This document shows, piece by piece, positions 34,260 through 42,925 of a stretch of 43,153 nucleotides of DNA (its first letter is position 1; each line of letters starts with the position of its first letter). The notes beneath the pieces are model-generated. The model did no database searches, was not told the DNA's origin, and saw only the letters and a list, made by a program, of their open reading frames with translations. The DNA is from Eubacterium ramulus ATCC 29099. Its GTDB lineage: Bacteria; Bacillota; Clostridia; Lachnospirales; Lachnospiraceae. The stretch spans positions 103,798-146,950 of the forward strand of contig NZ_KI271108.1 in the NCBI RefSeq assembly GCF_000469345.1, in the 5' to 3' direction. The translations under genes were made by a program, and so were the position numbers.

Positions 34260-34580
34260 ATGAGACAACTGGGAATGAAAAAGGAAAGAAATAGAATGGA
34301 AAAAGCGCAAAGCCGGAAGCGTGAACCTTTTCGGATATATCGGGCTTCTATTACAGTAGAGGCGGCTCTTTTATATCCGATACTGATTTTTCTGCTGATG
34401 TTTTTGTTACAGAAGACGATTACGTATTATCAGCAGACAGATCAGGCAGCACAGGGAATCATATCTGTGGAAGAACCAGATACATCAAAGATGTTTTGGA
34501 AGATAGTTTTAGCACAACGGGTAACGGAAGAAATAAAAGAGAAAGCGGGATTGCAGGAGGATAATGTGTATGAAAACTGA
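34260..34580 (+). CDS. tadE: TadE-like pseudopilin
   Basis: A protein of about 106 residues. After a basic leader (KERNRMEKAQSRKREPF) comes RASITVEAALLYPIL and a hydrophobic helix LIFLLMFLLQ, the TadE-type pseudopilin start with Glu at the expected place. Three in-frame ATGs (34260, 34275, 34296) are possible, and none has an outstanding ribosome site. The stop overlaps the FHA gene start. Confidence 0.75.
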   Translation: MRQLGMKKERNRMEKAQSRKREPFRIYRASITVEAALLYPILIFLLMFLLQKTITYYQQTDQAAQGIISVEEPDTSKMFWKIVLAQRVTEEIKEKAGLQEDNVYEN

Positions 34581-35823
34581 GTATCTGCGGACAGCGAAAA
34601 ACAGTTATATGATTGTAAAGGATGCAGATTTTGAATTTGAATCTTATGAATTGGAAATGGTATTGCAGAATGATCTGAAAAATCTGGTTCCCATGCAGGT
34701 ACTTGTGGCAGATGGCAAAGTGGAATATTGGTTTGATGTGACTGGTATGAAAACATTGGAACAGGAACTTTCAGTAGCTGATGCGGATCGGGAAATGATA
34801 AAACTGTTACTGGAAAGTATCTGTAGTGTGAAGATGGAGTTGGAGGAATATCTGTTGGATGACAAGGATATTCCGTATACCATGGGAATGATTTTTCGCA
34901 ACCGAACCGGAAATCGGATTCAGTTTTGTTATATCCCGGGATATCATTGCGGAGATTATCCGGGGATCCGCAAACTATTTGAAGAACTGATGCAGCGGTT
35001 GAATCATACAGATCAGGAAGCTGTGCGCATGACATATGGAATATATGAAATCTGTGCATTGGCTGAACCGGTTCTGGAAGATTATCTGGAAATTTTATAT
35101 GGAAATGCCAATCAGACAGATGCAGTTTGTAATGCAAACTTAGATAAAAACGAGAGATTTATGATATCCGTGGATTCTCAGAATAATCAGAGAGAGAATC
35201 ATCCAAATGCTTGGAAGAAGGGGGATATAAACTGGAACAGAGAGTATCTGACATCGGAACAGATTACTGATACAAAAAGAAAAGAGGCTGGAACAGATAA
35301 AAGGAAAGCAGAAAGTAAGGAAACAAAAGAGGGCAGGGAAAAACAGGAAACTGGGTGGCGTTCTTCTTTTTTACGAAGGGGAAAGAGAAAGAAACATACA
35401 TTGGATATGGATTATTATGGTCCGGAAAAAGAAGAAGCAACAGCTGTGGTAGCAGAATCTATGCCGGATTTTAATGCCGGAGAAACTGTCTGCTTTTCAG
35501 AATCTTCTTTTCATAGCATCTGGGAATTGGTATACATGGGGGATGGGATAGAAAAGAATCTGGTATTAGATAGATTTCCATATATAATTGGAAAAAACAG
35601 CAGTCTGGTAGATGGAATTTTGCTTGCACAGACGGTAAGTCGCGTGCATGCACGAATTTTACAGGAAAATGATACACTTTTTCTGGAGGATCATAATTCT
35701 ACAAATGGAACTTATCTGAATGGTCATCTGATTCCAATGAATACCCGGATGCCATTACAGGAAGGAGATCGCCTGATCTTTGCCACGGAGGAATTTGTGT
35801 TAAAAAGCAAAATGGTCAGGTAA
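34570..35823 (+). CDS. DUF6382/FHA domain protein
   Basis: A 417-residue protein that closes the tad operon. The N-terminal 200 residues resemble the DUF6382 domain found with FHA in clostridial tad loci. A basic, low-complexity linker (about 235-280) follows. The FHA domain (about 325-410) carries the phosphopeptide-binding residues: Gly in IIGKN, Ser-Arg-x-His in VSRVHAR, and the NSTNGTYLNG loop. It should bind a phosphothreonine protein and link the pilus to Ser/Thr kinase signalling. ATG 34570 is preferred, 9 bp from GGAGG; ATG 34564 is also in frame. Confidence 0.85.
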   Translation: MKTEYLRTAKNSYMIVKDADFEFESYELEMVLQNDLKNLVPMQVLVADGKVEYWFDVTGMKTLEQELSVADADREMIKLLLESICSVKMELEEYLLDDKDIPYTMGMIFRNRTGNRIQFCYIPGYHCGDYPGIRKLFEELMQRLNHTDQEAVRMTYGIYEICALAEPVLEDYLEILYGNANQTDAVCNANLDKNERFMISVDSQNNQRENHPNAWKKGDINWNREYLTSEQITDTKRKEAGTDKRKAESKETKEGREKQETGWRSSFLRRGKRKKHTLDMDYYGPEKEEATAVVAESMPDFNAGETVCFSESSFHSIWELVYMGDGIEKNLVLDRFPYIIGKNSSLVDGILLAQTVSRVHARILQENDTLFLEDHNSTNGTYLNGHLIPMNTRMPLQEGDRLIFATEEFVLKSKMVR

Positions 35824-35852
35824 TGTTCTGAATATTTTCCGTCAATCCTGCC

Positions 35853-35881
35853 TTGCAACAAATGTGAAATTATATTAAAAT
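35853..35881 (+). promoter_or_regulatory. Promoter of the Rrf2 regulator gene
   Basis: TTGCAA (35853-35858) and TAAAAT (35876-35881) have a 17-bp spacer, about 80 bp before the start codon. Rrf2 proteins often repress their own promoters. Confidence 0.55.
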
Positions 35882-35962
35882 ACTATATTATATATAGGAA
35901 TTGCGGAGAAACTTGCAAAAAGAGTTTTTCATAGTTCATAGATGTTACAAGGAGGGAATAAT

Positions 35963-36406
35963 ATGAAAGTATCAACAAAAGGAAGATACGCTTTACGTCT
36001 TATGGTTGACCTGGGTGTGAATGGTGGAGAAGATAAGTATATTTCGCTGAAGGATATCTCTGCAAGACAGAATATTTCTATTAAATATCTGGAACAGATT
36101 GTAACGCCGCTGCATCGTGCAGGACTGGTACGCAGTGTGCGTGGTGCGCAGGGGGGATATCGCCTCAGCAGAAAAGCAGATAAGTATACCGCAGGGGAAA
36201 TCCTGCGTGCGATTGAGGGCAGTTTTGCTCCAATTGCCTGCCTGGAAACACCGGAAAATGAATGTGAACGATATCATGATTGTGCTACAGTAGGATTTTG
36301 GGAAGGAATGTACAAAGTGATTTCTGATTATGTAGACAGTGTATCGTTAAAACAGTTGATTGATGAACATATGTCAAGACAGTGTCCGGGATGTCAGGAA
36401 AAATAG
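35963..36406 (+). CDS. Rrf2 family transcriptional regulator (IscR/CymR-like)
   Basis: A 147-residue winged-helix regulator. The N-terminal MKVSTKGRYALRLMVDLG and the wing VRGAQGGYRLSR are diagnostic. Cys93, Cys101 and Cys107 lie where IscR binds its [2Fe-2S] cluster (Cys92/98/104 in E. coli), so iron-sulphur or redox sensing is likely. Two further cysteines (CPGC) end the protein. ATG 35963 follows GGAGGG. It lies 13 bp upstream of the lipoprotein amidase gene, probably in the same transcript. Cysteine metabolism (CymR-type) is a possible alternative role. Confidence 0.9.
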   Translation: MKVSTKGRYALRLMVDLGVNGGEDKYISLKDISARQNISIKYLEQIVTPLHRAGLVRSVRGAQGGYRLSRKADKYTAGEILRAIEGSFAPIACLETPENECERYHDCATVGFWEGMYKVISDYVDSVSLKQLIDEHMSRQCPGCQEK

Positions 36407-36419
36407 GAGAAATGTTTGT

Positions 36420-37497
36420 ATGGTGAGAAGGGTTATATTATTGGCATGTGCAGGCATTCTGGTATTTTCTATGTCGGCATGTGGAAAATCGCAGGAAGCA
36501 GCAAAACATCAGATAGAGGGGAGTCATGTTGTGTCAGCGGAAAGCAGTGTGTCTGCGCAGGAGCCGGAAGAATTATCAGAAGCGGAACCTGAATTGCCGC
36601 AGGATGACGAAGAAATAACAGGGGCAGTGGAACAGATACAGGATGGCACTGAGGAACCGCAACCAGAACAGAACGTTACGCAGCCAGAAGGTAATCAACA
36701 GTCGGAACAGTCACAGACTGTTGAACGTGGAACCGTAAATTATGCAGATCGTCAGGAAATATATCTGGATAGCAGCTGGCAATATGCAGATCATTCAGCA
36801 ATCCATTCCGGATGTGCAGTAATGTAAGGCATCCGAAAACCGCAATGGCATCGTGATTGGCGTAAATGCGGGGCATGGGACATCAGGGGGAAGCAGTGTA
36901 AAGACACTGTGCCATCCGGACGGTTCTGCAAAAACTACCGGAGGCAGCACAGCAGCAGGAGCCACGAAAGCGACTGCCGTTTCCGGAGGAATGACATTTG
37001 CGGATGGTGCATCCGAGAGTAGTGTGACGTTACGCATGGCACAGATTTTGAGAGACAAACTGCTGGCAGCAGGTTATGATGTACTAATGGTGCGTGATGG
37101 CTCAGATGTTCAGTTGGATAATGTGGCAAGAACAGTTATTTGTAATAATGTGGCAGATTGCCATATCTCATTACACTGGGATGGCGATGGTCTGAATTAC
37201 GATAAAGGCAGCTTTTATATTTCAGTACCGGATGGTGTGAAAGGAATGGAACCAGTAGCGTCCCACTGGACACAGCATAATGCACTGGGGGCATCTCTGG
37301 TGGATGGTCTGCGTGCACAGGGCTGCAAGATTAATGGTGGTGGAAGCATGAGCATTGATCTGACACAGACTTCGTATAGTACGATACCATCCGTTGACAT
37401 GGAACTTGGTAATGCATGTTCCAACCATAGTGATGAAACATTGAACATACAGGCAGAAGGTTTACTTCATGGAATCAATGCATACTATGGAAGATAA
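36420..37497 (+). pseudogene. Lipoprotein N-acetylmuramoyl-L-alanine amidase, split by a one-base frameshift
   Basis: The N-terminal frame (36420-36827) has a lipoprotein signal with lipobox SMSAC, an acidic Glu/Gln-rich linker and ends at TAA 36825-36827. The C-terminal frame (open from 36823; first possible start GTG 36853) encodes an amidase_3 domain beginning ASENRNGIVIGVNAGHG, with the zinc-site residues in NAGHG, a Glu/Asp region (MTFADGASES), HISLHWDGD and VDMELGN. Removing one T near 36825 joins the frames as ...CAV-M-K-ASENRN..., a natural continuation. The gene would otherwise cut the peptidoglycan stem peptide from MurNAc at the cell surface. It is either a genuine inactivation or a sequencing error. 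AGGAG precedes ATG 36420. Confidence 0.85.
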
Positions 37498-37532
37498 AAT
37501 CGGTTGAAAACAGGAAAATAAAAAAAGTTGAA

Positions 37533-37559
37533 AAAAGGTGTTGACAAACAACACCTTTT
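37533..37559 (+). terminator. Hairpin terminator overlapping the tRNA promoter
   Basis: AAAAGGTGTTG (37533-37543) pairs perfectly with CAACACCTTTT (37549-37559) across a 5-base loop. It lies 36 bp after the amidase stop. The T-run is only four bases. The left arm and loop contain the TTGACA of the tRNA promoter. Confidence 0.75.
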
Positions 37560-37569
37560 CCTGTAATAT
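37541..37569 (+). promoter_or_regulatory. tRNA-Pro promoter
   Basis: Consensus TTGACA (37541-37546) and TAATAT (37564-37569) are 17 bp apart, with the tRNA starting 43 bp downstream of the -10 box. Confidence 0.85.
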
Positions 37570-37611
37570 ATGTCAAGTAGCGCGGCGGTGCTACGAAAGA
37601 AAAATAAAAAT

Positions 37612-37685
37612 CGATGCGTGGCTCAGTTTGGTAGAGCGCTGCGTTCGGGACGCAGAGGTCGCAGGTTCAAATCCTGTCGCATCGA
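37612..37685 (+). tRNA. tRNA-Pro (anticodon CGG)
   Basis: The acceptor stem is CGATGCG/CGCATCG, the D-arm lies in GGCTCAGTTTGGTAGAGC, and the anticodon stem CTGCG/CGCAG holds the loop TTCGGGA (anticodon CGG at 37646-37648). The T-arm contains GTTCAAATC, and the discriminator is A. The 3' CCA is not encoded. The D- and T-arms resemble Firmicute tRNA-Pro. Confidence 0.95.
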
Positions 37686-37700
37686 CTCTTGGCAGGGGCG

Positions 37701-37738
37701 CCGGAGCATTTGAAGAAATTCAGATGTTCCGGTTTTTT
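37701..37738 (+). terminator. Terminator of the tRNA-Pro gene
   Basis: CCGGAGCATTTG and CAGATGTTCCGG form a 12-bp stem with wobble, followed by T6. Confidence 0.88.
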
Positions 37739-37854
37739 ATTGTATTCTAAAAAATGAAATGCTATTATGATAATAACTGACCGTGATGGTTACAATAAGG
37801 TACAGGCGGGTACAGGAAACATTTGTAATGCATAAAAAAGGAGACGTTATTATT

Positions 37855-39909
37855 ATGAGAGCGGAGCAGAATTTTAAATGGGAGAAACTTTCATTGGGTA
37901 CTTGTTATTATCCGGAACACTGGGACAAAAGCCTCTGGAGGGATGATCTTCGCCGGATGAAAGAAAATGGCATTTTTACAGTTCGTATTGCGGAGTTTGC
38001 ATGGAATAAGATTGAGCCGGCCGAAGGGGAATTTACGTACGAATTTTTTGATGAGTTTCTGGATGTGGCAGAAGAAGAACAGATGAAAGTCATCTTCGGT
38101 ACGCCGACTGCGACACCACCGGTCTGGCTGACAGAGAAATATCCGGAAGTGCTGAATTGCCGCCTGGATGGTACACCATTTTATCATGGAATGCGTCGTC
38201 ATTATAATTATAATTCTCCGATATATCAGGAACTGTCAGCAAGAATCGTAAAAAAAGTAGCAAAGCATTATGGAAAGCGTCCATGTATTGTGGGCTGGCA
38301 GATTGACAATGAGTTAAACTGTGAAGTGGATGAGTTCTATTCTGTGAGTGATACCCTTGCATTTCGCGAATTCCTGAAGAAAAAGTACAAAACGCTGGAT
38401 GCGTTGAATGAGGCCTGGGGAACTATTGTATGGAACCAGACTTACACGAACTGGAAAGAAATTTATGTGCCACGGACAACGGTGCATGATTCCACAAATC
38501 CGCACCAGGTACTGGATTACTATCGTTTTATTTCCGATAGCACACTGCGTTTCTGCAAGATGCAGAGTGATATCATCCGCAAATATAAAAAGCCGGAGGA
38601 TTTTATCACAACAAATGGTATTTTTGGCAATGTGGACAATCACAAGATGGAAGATGAGTGTCTGGATGTGCTGACATATGATTCCTATCCGAATTTTGCA
38701 TACTGTCTGATCGAAGACCCGAAACATTCCGATGATCTCAATGATCGAAAATGGAGCAAAAATCTGACGGAAGTCCGTTCCATCTGCCCGCATTTTGGCA
38801 TTATGGAGCAGCAGTCCGGCGCAAACGGATGGAATACACGGATGGAAGCACCGGCTCCAAAACCGGGACAGATGACATTGTGGACAATGCAGAGCATCGC
38901 ACATGGTGCTGATTATGTCAGCTTTTTCCGTTGGCGTACCGCTACCGTGGGAACAGAAATTTACTGGCATGGCATTCTGGACTACGACAATCGTTATAAC
39001 CGCAAGCTGGCAGAAGTAAACCGTATCTGGCATCGGGTAGAGGCCATTGAAAATGTAACCGGCGCAGAGTATAAGGCTGCGTTTGCACTGGTAAAAGATT
39101 ATGATAATGTGTGGGACGCGCAGCTGGATGTATGGCATGAGCGCCTTATGAAAAAGAGCGAAAAAGAGATTTTTGTGGCAGCTCAACTCAGCCACACTCC
39201 GATGGATGTATTTTATTTAAAAGACAGTACGGAAGTGGAAGAACTGAAGAAATATCCGGTTCTGATCTATCCGCATCCACTGATCCTGACCAAGAAACGT
39301 GCGAAAGTGCTGAATGAGTATGTAAAGGCCGGTGGAAAACTCATCATCGGTGCCCGGACGGGACAGAAAGACAAACATGGTCACTGTGTTATGGAACCGA
39401 TGCCGGGATTACTGACCAATGTCAGCCATACGGATGTAAAAGAATTTACATTTGTGGGACCGGCAGATGATCCGGTATCTATGGACTGGAATGGTAAAGA
39501 AATCGAGACCGGAATCTTTAATGATATTCTGGCCGCCGCCGGCGAGAATGTGGAAGTGCTTGCAAAATACACATCAAACTATTATGCTGGCCGTCCGGCA
39601 CTGATCCGCACAAATACACACCAGGGATATACCCTGCATTTTGGCGGAACCTTTACCCGTCAGAACGTAACAGAATTTCTGACTTATACCGGTATCATTG
39701 ATCCGTGGAAAGAATTGATCGAATTGCCGGCAGACTGTGAGATCGCTGTTCGTGAGAAAAATGATGCAAAATACATTTTTGTGCTGAATTACAGCAGTGA
39801 AAAACAGGATATTACATTGAAAACACGTATGATTGATTTATATACAACATCATACAGTGAAGGTATGATCACACTGGAACCGTATGAGACAAAAGTATAT
39901 CAGATGTGA
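37855..39909 (+). CDS. Beta-galactosidase, GH42 family
   Basis: A 684-residue retaining beta-galactosidase of normal GH42 length. It has no signal peptide and is probably cytosolic, acting on short galactosides such as galacto-oligosaccharides after uptake. The N-terminal TIM barrel starts LGTCYYPEHWDKSLWRDDL. The acid/base Glu is Glu153 in GWQIDNE and the nucleophile Glu318 in GIMEQQSGANGW. A middle trimerisation-like domain and a small C-terminal beta domain follow. ATG 37855 has AAGGAGA 11 bp upstream. No transporter or regulator is adjacent, which is unusual for a sugar-utilisation gene. Confidence 0.93.
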   Translation: MRAEQNFKWEKLSLGTCYYPEHWDKSLWRDDLRRMKENGIFTVRIAEFAWNKIEPAEGEFTYEFFDEFLDVAEEEQMKVIFGTPTATPPVWLTEKYPEVLNCRLDGTPFYHGMRRHYNYNSPIYQELSARIVKKVAKHYGKRPCIVGWQIDNELNCEVDEFYSVSDTLAFREFLKKKYKTLDALNEAWGTIVWNQTYTNWKEIYVPRTTVHDSTNPHQVLDYYRFISDSTLRFCKMQSDIIRKYKKPEDFITTNGIFGNVDNHKMEDECLDVLTYDSYPNFAYCLIEDPKHSDDLNDRKWSKNLTEVRSICPHFGIMEQQSGANGWNTRMEAPAPKPGQMTLWTMQSIAHGADYVSFFRWRTATVGTEIYWHGILDYDNRYNRKLAEVNRIWHRVEAIENVTGAEYKAAFALVKDYDNVWDAQLDVWHERLMKKSEKEIFVAAQLSHTPMDVFYLKDSTEVEELKKYPVLIYPHPLILTKKRAKVLNEYVKAGGKLIIGARTGQKDKHGHCVMEPMPGLLTNVSHTDVKEFTFVGPADDPVSMDWNGKEIETGIFNDILAAAGENVEVLAKYTSNYYAGRPALIRTNTHQGYTLHFGGTFTRQNVTEFLTYTGIIDPWKELIELPADCEIAVREKNDAKYIFVLNYSSEKQDITLKTRMIDLYTTSYSEGMITLEPYETKVYQM

Positions 39910-39910
39910 G

Positions 39911-39985
39911 ATGATTCCCACCTCTGCAGGTGGTGAGCAACAAGATTATATCAGTGGCAGGATTCAACTCCCATCTGATATAGCC
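39911..39985 (+). repeat. Repeat A, copy 2
   Basis: Hairpin 1 is CCACCT-CTGC-AGGTGG (39918-39933). Hairpin 2 has arms TATATCAG (39947-39954) and CTGATATA (39975-39982). Compared with the copy at 7429, stem bases differ on both sides in pairs (for example T-A to C-G in hairpin 1). It begins right at the GH42 stop codon. Confidence 0.8.
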
Positions 39986-40035
39986 TCCGGCATTCTTGAA
40001 ATGGAATATAGCATTCCGATCATAAGATATCGGGG

Positions 40036-40100
40036 TCAAAAGATGCCATACGAATTGTTCCGTACTTCGTACTCCCACAATTCTACCCAATATTCGCATA
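40036..40100 (-). repeat. Repeat C, copy 3
   Basis: A 65-bp minus-strand copy of the element at 3714-3778, with two mismatches. It contains the GAATTGT...ACAATTC bulged palindrome with nested GTAC arms. It lies about 50 bp after repeat A copy 2 in a 336-bp gene-free stretch. Confidence 0.9.
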
Positions 40101-40148
40101 TCGTGAAGCTGACGCTCCACTTTTATGCTCATATCAGGGCGGGTCATT

Positions 40149-40196
40149 AAGCCATAAAACCACTCCTGTGCAAGCACATCGTGGTTTCAGGCTTTT
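40149..40196 (+). terminator. Long hairpin terminator before dus
   Basis: AAGCC/GGCTT, AAACCAC/GTGGTTT and TGTGC/GCACA are stacked with small internal loops and followed by TTTT. It ends the gene-free region and could terminate readthrough from the GH42 gene. Confidence 0.75.
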
Positions 40197-40245
40197 GCCC
40201 CTGGCATCATCATAAAAAATATGACAACAGAGGAAAAACGATAGC

Positions 40246-41283
40246 ATGAATTTATATTTTGCACCGCTGGAGGGGATCGGCGGATATATTTACCGAAATG
40301 CACAGGCAGATTATTTTGAAAAAGCAGATAAATATTTTTCGCCGTTTCTGGCACCGAACCAGAACCGGAGTATCAGTCCGAAGGAGTATAAGGACATTGC
40401 ACCGGAACATAATGAAGGAATCTATCTGGTTCCACAGATTATGGCGAATAATGCAGAAGTGTTTCTGAAGGCAGTGCAGGAGCTGGAACAGCTCGGATAT
40501 CAGGAAGTGAATCTGAATCTGGGCTGCCCGTCCCGGACGGTGGTGACAAAGTACCGGGGGGCAGGTTTTCTGGCAAAACCGGATGCCCTGGAACAGTTCC
40601 TGGAAGAAGTATATGGTAGGATCAATATTCGTCTTTCCCTGAAAACAAGGCTTGGGATGGAAGATGAGGATGAATTCGAACATCTGCTGGAGATATACAA
40701 TAAGTTTCCGGTGACGGAGCTGATCATTCATCCAAGGGTACAGACAGATTATTATAAAAACAAACCGCGCATGGAATATTTTCTCAAGGCACTGGAAATA
40801 TCTAAAAATCCGGTGGTTTACAACGGAGATATTTTTACCGAAGATTTGTACAAACAAAAGCTGGCACAGATTTTCACTACCACTGTCACTCATGCAGAAA
40901 ATAGGACGGAAGCAGTTAAGACATCTTTTCCGGAAAGCAACCGGAATACTGTGCTGGAATCCGGTAAAGGAAAGCAGTTATCCGCAGTCATGCTTGGACG
41001 AGGTGTGTTGGCAAACCCGGCGCTGTTTGGTGAAATCCGGGGCACCCAGGCACTTACCAAAGAGCGTTTGTGGGAGTTTCATGAACGGTTGCTGGCAGAC
41101 TATTCCCAGGAAATGTCCGGGGAACGAAATGTATTGTTTAAAATGAAAGAACTTTGGTTTTATTTGGCATGGTCCTTTGAAAATTCAGAGAAATATGAGA
41201 AAAAGATCCGGAAGGCGCAGCATCTGAGTGATTACCGTCTGGTGGTCAGACAACTCTTTACGGAACTTGAGTTGAATGCCTGA
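40246..41283 (+). CDS. dus: tRNA-dihydrouridine synthase family protein
   Basis: A 345-residue FMN enzyme reducing uridines in tRNA to dihydrouridine. It starts MNLYFAPLEGIGGY, the usual flavin strand. The catalytic Cys is in NLNLGCPS (about residue 94), followed by YRGAGFLAKPD and IRLSLKTRLGM. IIHPRVQ and MLGRGVLANP are further family blocks. An extra segment of about 35-40 polar residues (about 210-247, THAENRTEAV...SGKGKQ) interrupts the barrel before LSAVMLGRG and is absent from ordinary Dus proteins. It is monocistronic. Confidence 0.9.
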   Translation: MNLYFAPLEGIGGYIYRNAQADYFEKADKYFSPFLAPNQNRSISPKEYKDIAPEHNEGIYLVPQIMANNAEVFLKAVQELEQLGYQEVNLNLGCPSRTVVTKYRGAGFLAKPDALEQFLEEVYGRINIRLSLKTRLGMEDEDEFEHLLEIYNKFPVTELIIHPRVQTDYYKNKPRMEYFLKALEISKNPVVYNGDIFTEDLYKQKLAQIFTTTVTHAENRTEAVKTSFPESNRNTVLESGKGKQLSAVMLGRGVLANPALFGEIRGTQALTKERLWEFHERLLADYSQEMSGERNVLFKMKELWFYLAWSFENSEKYEKKIRKAQHLSDYRLVVRQLFTELELNA

Positions 41284-41340
41284 AGCAACGTATATCGTTT
41301 TGGGATAGAAAAATAGGAAGCGTGAATGGAACAAAAGAGG

Positions 41341-41369
41341 TTGCCATGATTAGTATTTGTGGCTATAAT
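41341..41369 (+). promoter_or_regulatory. Promoter of the flavoprotein gene
   Basis: TTGCCA (41341-41346) and a perfect TATAAT (41364-41369) are separated by 17 bp, giving a leader of about 140 bases before ATG 41514. Confidence 0.75.
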
Positions 41370-41513
41370 GTGAGGAGCAACCCGTAGTAGTGAGAACTAA
41401 TCATGTACACCAGATATGAGAGAAATCCTGTTTATATTATACAGGCGGTGAATAACAAAACTGAGATGAACGTGAGCGGTTCGAAAAGAACAAGATATAT
41501 GGAGTGTATTACA

Positions 41514-42671
41514 ATGAAAATTACAGAGGACATTATTTATGTAGGCGTAAATGATCATGACGTGGATCTGTTTGAGGGGCAGTATATTGTTCCGAATGGC
41601 ATGGCATACAATTCTTATGTGATCCGTGATGAAAAAATCGCGGTTATGGATACCGTAGATGGCAGGTTTGCAGAAGAGTGGCTGGCGAATATCGAGAAAG
41701 CGCTGGATGGTGCAACACCGGATTATCTGATCGTTCAGCATATGGAACCGGACCATGCAGCAAATATTCAGGTGTTTGCAGAAAAATATCCAAGTGCCCA
41801 GATTGTTGGCAATGCAAAGACATTTACCATGATGAAAAACTTTTTCCATGGGTTAGAGCTGGATGGAAAAACCGTAGAGGTAAAAAATGGTGAGACATTA
41901 AATCTTGGAAAACATGAGCTGACCTTTGTATTTGCTCCGATGGTTCACTGGCCGGAAGTAATGGTAACATACGACAGTTCAGATAAAGTCCTGTTTTCCG
42001 CAGATGGATTTGGAAAATTTGGTGCATTGGATGTGGAAGAAGACTGGGATTGCGAAGCACGTCGTTATTATATTGGAATTGTCGGAAAATATGGTGCACA
42101 GGTACAGAATCTTCTGAAAGCAGCTGCAACACTGGATATTCAGATTATCTGCCCATTACATGGACCGGTTCTTACAGAGAATCTTGGACATTATATCGAG
42201 AAGTACAATATCTGGTCTTCTTATGGTGTGGAGTCTGAAGGTGTTATGATCGCATATGCATCTGTATATGGCAATACAAAGAAAGCAGCAGAGCTTCTGG
42301 CTAAGAAATTGCAGGAAAAAGGCTGCCCGAAAGTAGTGGTATGTGATCTTGCCCGTGAGGATATGGCAGAGGCAGTAGAAGATGCATTCCGTTACGGAAA
42401 ACTGGTTCTTGCAAGTGTAACTTATAATGCAGATGTATTCCCGTTCATGAAGATTTTTATCGAGCATCTGACCGAGCGTAATTATCAGAAACGTACGCTT
42501 GGTCTCATCGAGAATGGTTCCTGGGCTCCGACAGCTGCCCGCGTAATGACCGGTATGTTCGAGAAGAGCAAAGATATTACATGGCTTGAGCATTCTGTGA
42601 AGATCATGTCTTCTCTCAGTGAAGAAAATGAGAAAGAACTTGATGCTATGGCAGAAGAACTCTGCAAATAA
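41514..42671 (+). CDS. fprA: FprA family A-type flavoprotein (flavodiiron protein)
   Basis: A 385-residue flavodiiron protein that reduces O2 to water (or NO to N2O) in the cytosol of anaerobes. The N-terminal metallo-beta-lactamase-like domain (1-245) has the diiron ligands in HMEPDH (about 79-84), MVHWPE, SADGFG and PLHGPV. The C-terminal flavodoxin domain (about 252-385) has the FMN loop ASVYGNTKKAAE and ASVTYNADVFP. No rubredoxin domain is attached. ATG 41514 has GGAGTG upstream; an in-frame ATG at 41403 gives a non-family extension. It is a stand-alone oxygen-defence gene with its own promoter. Confidence 0.95.
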   Translation: MKITEDIIYVGVNDHDVDLFEGQYIVPNGMAYNSYVIRDEKIAVMDTVDGRFAEEWLANIEKALDGATPDYLIVQHMEPDHAANIQVFAEKYPSAQIVGNAKTFTMMKNFFHGLELDGKTVEVKNGETLNLGKHELTFVFAPMVHWPEVMVTYDSSDKVLFSADGFGKFGALDVEEDWDCEARRYYIGIVGKYGAQVQNLLKAAATLDIQIICPLHGPVLTENLGHYIEKYNIWSSYGVESEGVMIAYASVYGNTKKAAELLAKKLQEKGCPKVVVCDLAREDMAEAVEDAFRYGKLVLASVTYNADVFPFMKIFIEHLTERNYQKRTLGLIENGSWAPTAARVMTGMFEKSKDITWLEHSVKIMSSLSEENEKELDAMAEELCK

Positions 42672-42720
42672 AATTCTTGTTTGCCTTGTTGTTGGCTGAA
42701 ATTTAATTTTTAATACGAAA

Positions 42721-42881
42721 ACGAAGCATCCTGTCAGGACGCTAGACGCTCACTACCCTCGTTTCACGTCGTTTTCATCGCGCTCGTTCCCACGCCTGAA
42801 AAAGAGGTCGTTTCCACTCGCGCAAAAACTCGTGAAACTCGGTCGTTTGCTTAATCGCTTTCCCTGACAGGATGCTTCATT
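42721..42881. repeat. Long terminal-inverted-repeat palindrome
   Basis: GAAGCATCCTGTCAGG (42723-42738) is repeated inverted and perfect as CCTGACAGGATGCTTC (42863-42878). An inner pair GTTTCACG/CGTGAAAC (42761-42768 and 42831-42838) is nested inside. The interior repeats TCGTTT-like words and is GC-richer than its surroundings. No coding potential is evident. It could act as the fprA terminator, with TTC-ATTTTC at the end, or be a small non-coding mobile element. Confidence 0.75.
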
Positions 42882-42925
42882 TTCTGTATTTACACAGTGA
42901 AATAATCAGCCATTCACACGACGCA

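Noticed and set aside
37612-37685. tRNA-Pro as an integration (att) site
   Set aside because: No integrase and no duplicated tRNA 3' end were seen in the flanking sequence.
37538-37750. 70-residue open frame over the tRNA
   Set aside because: It spans a terminator, promoter, tRNA-Pro and second terminator, so it is not coding.
38314-39195. 293-residue minus-strand open frame opposite the GH42 gene
   Set aside because: It is a shadow of a well-supported glycosidase and has no start signals.
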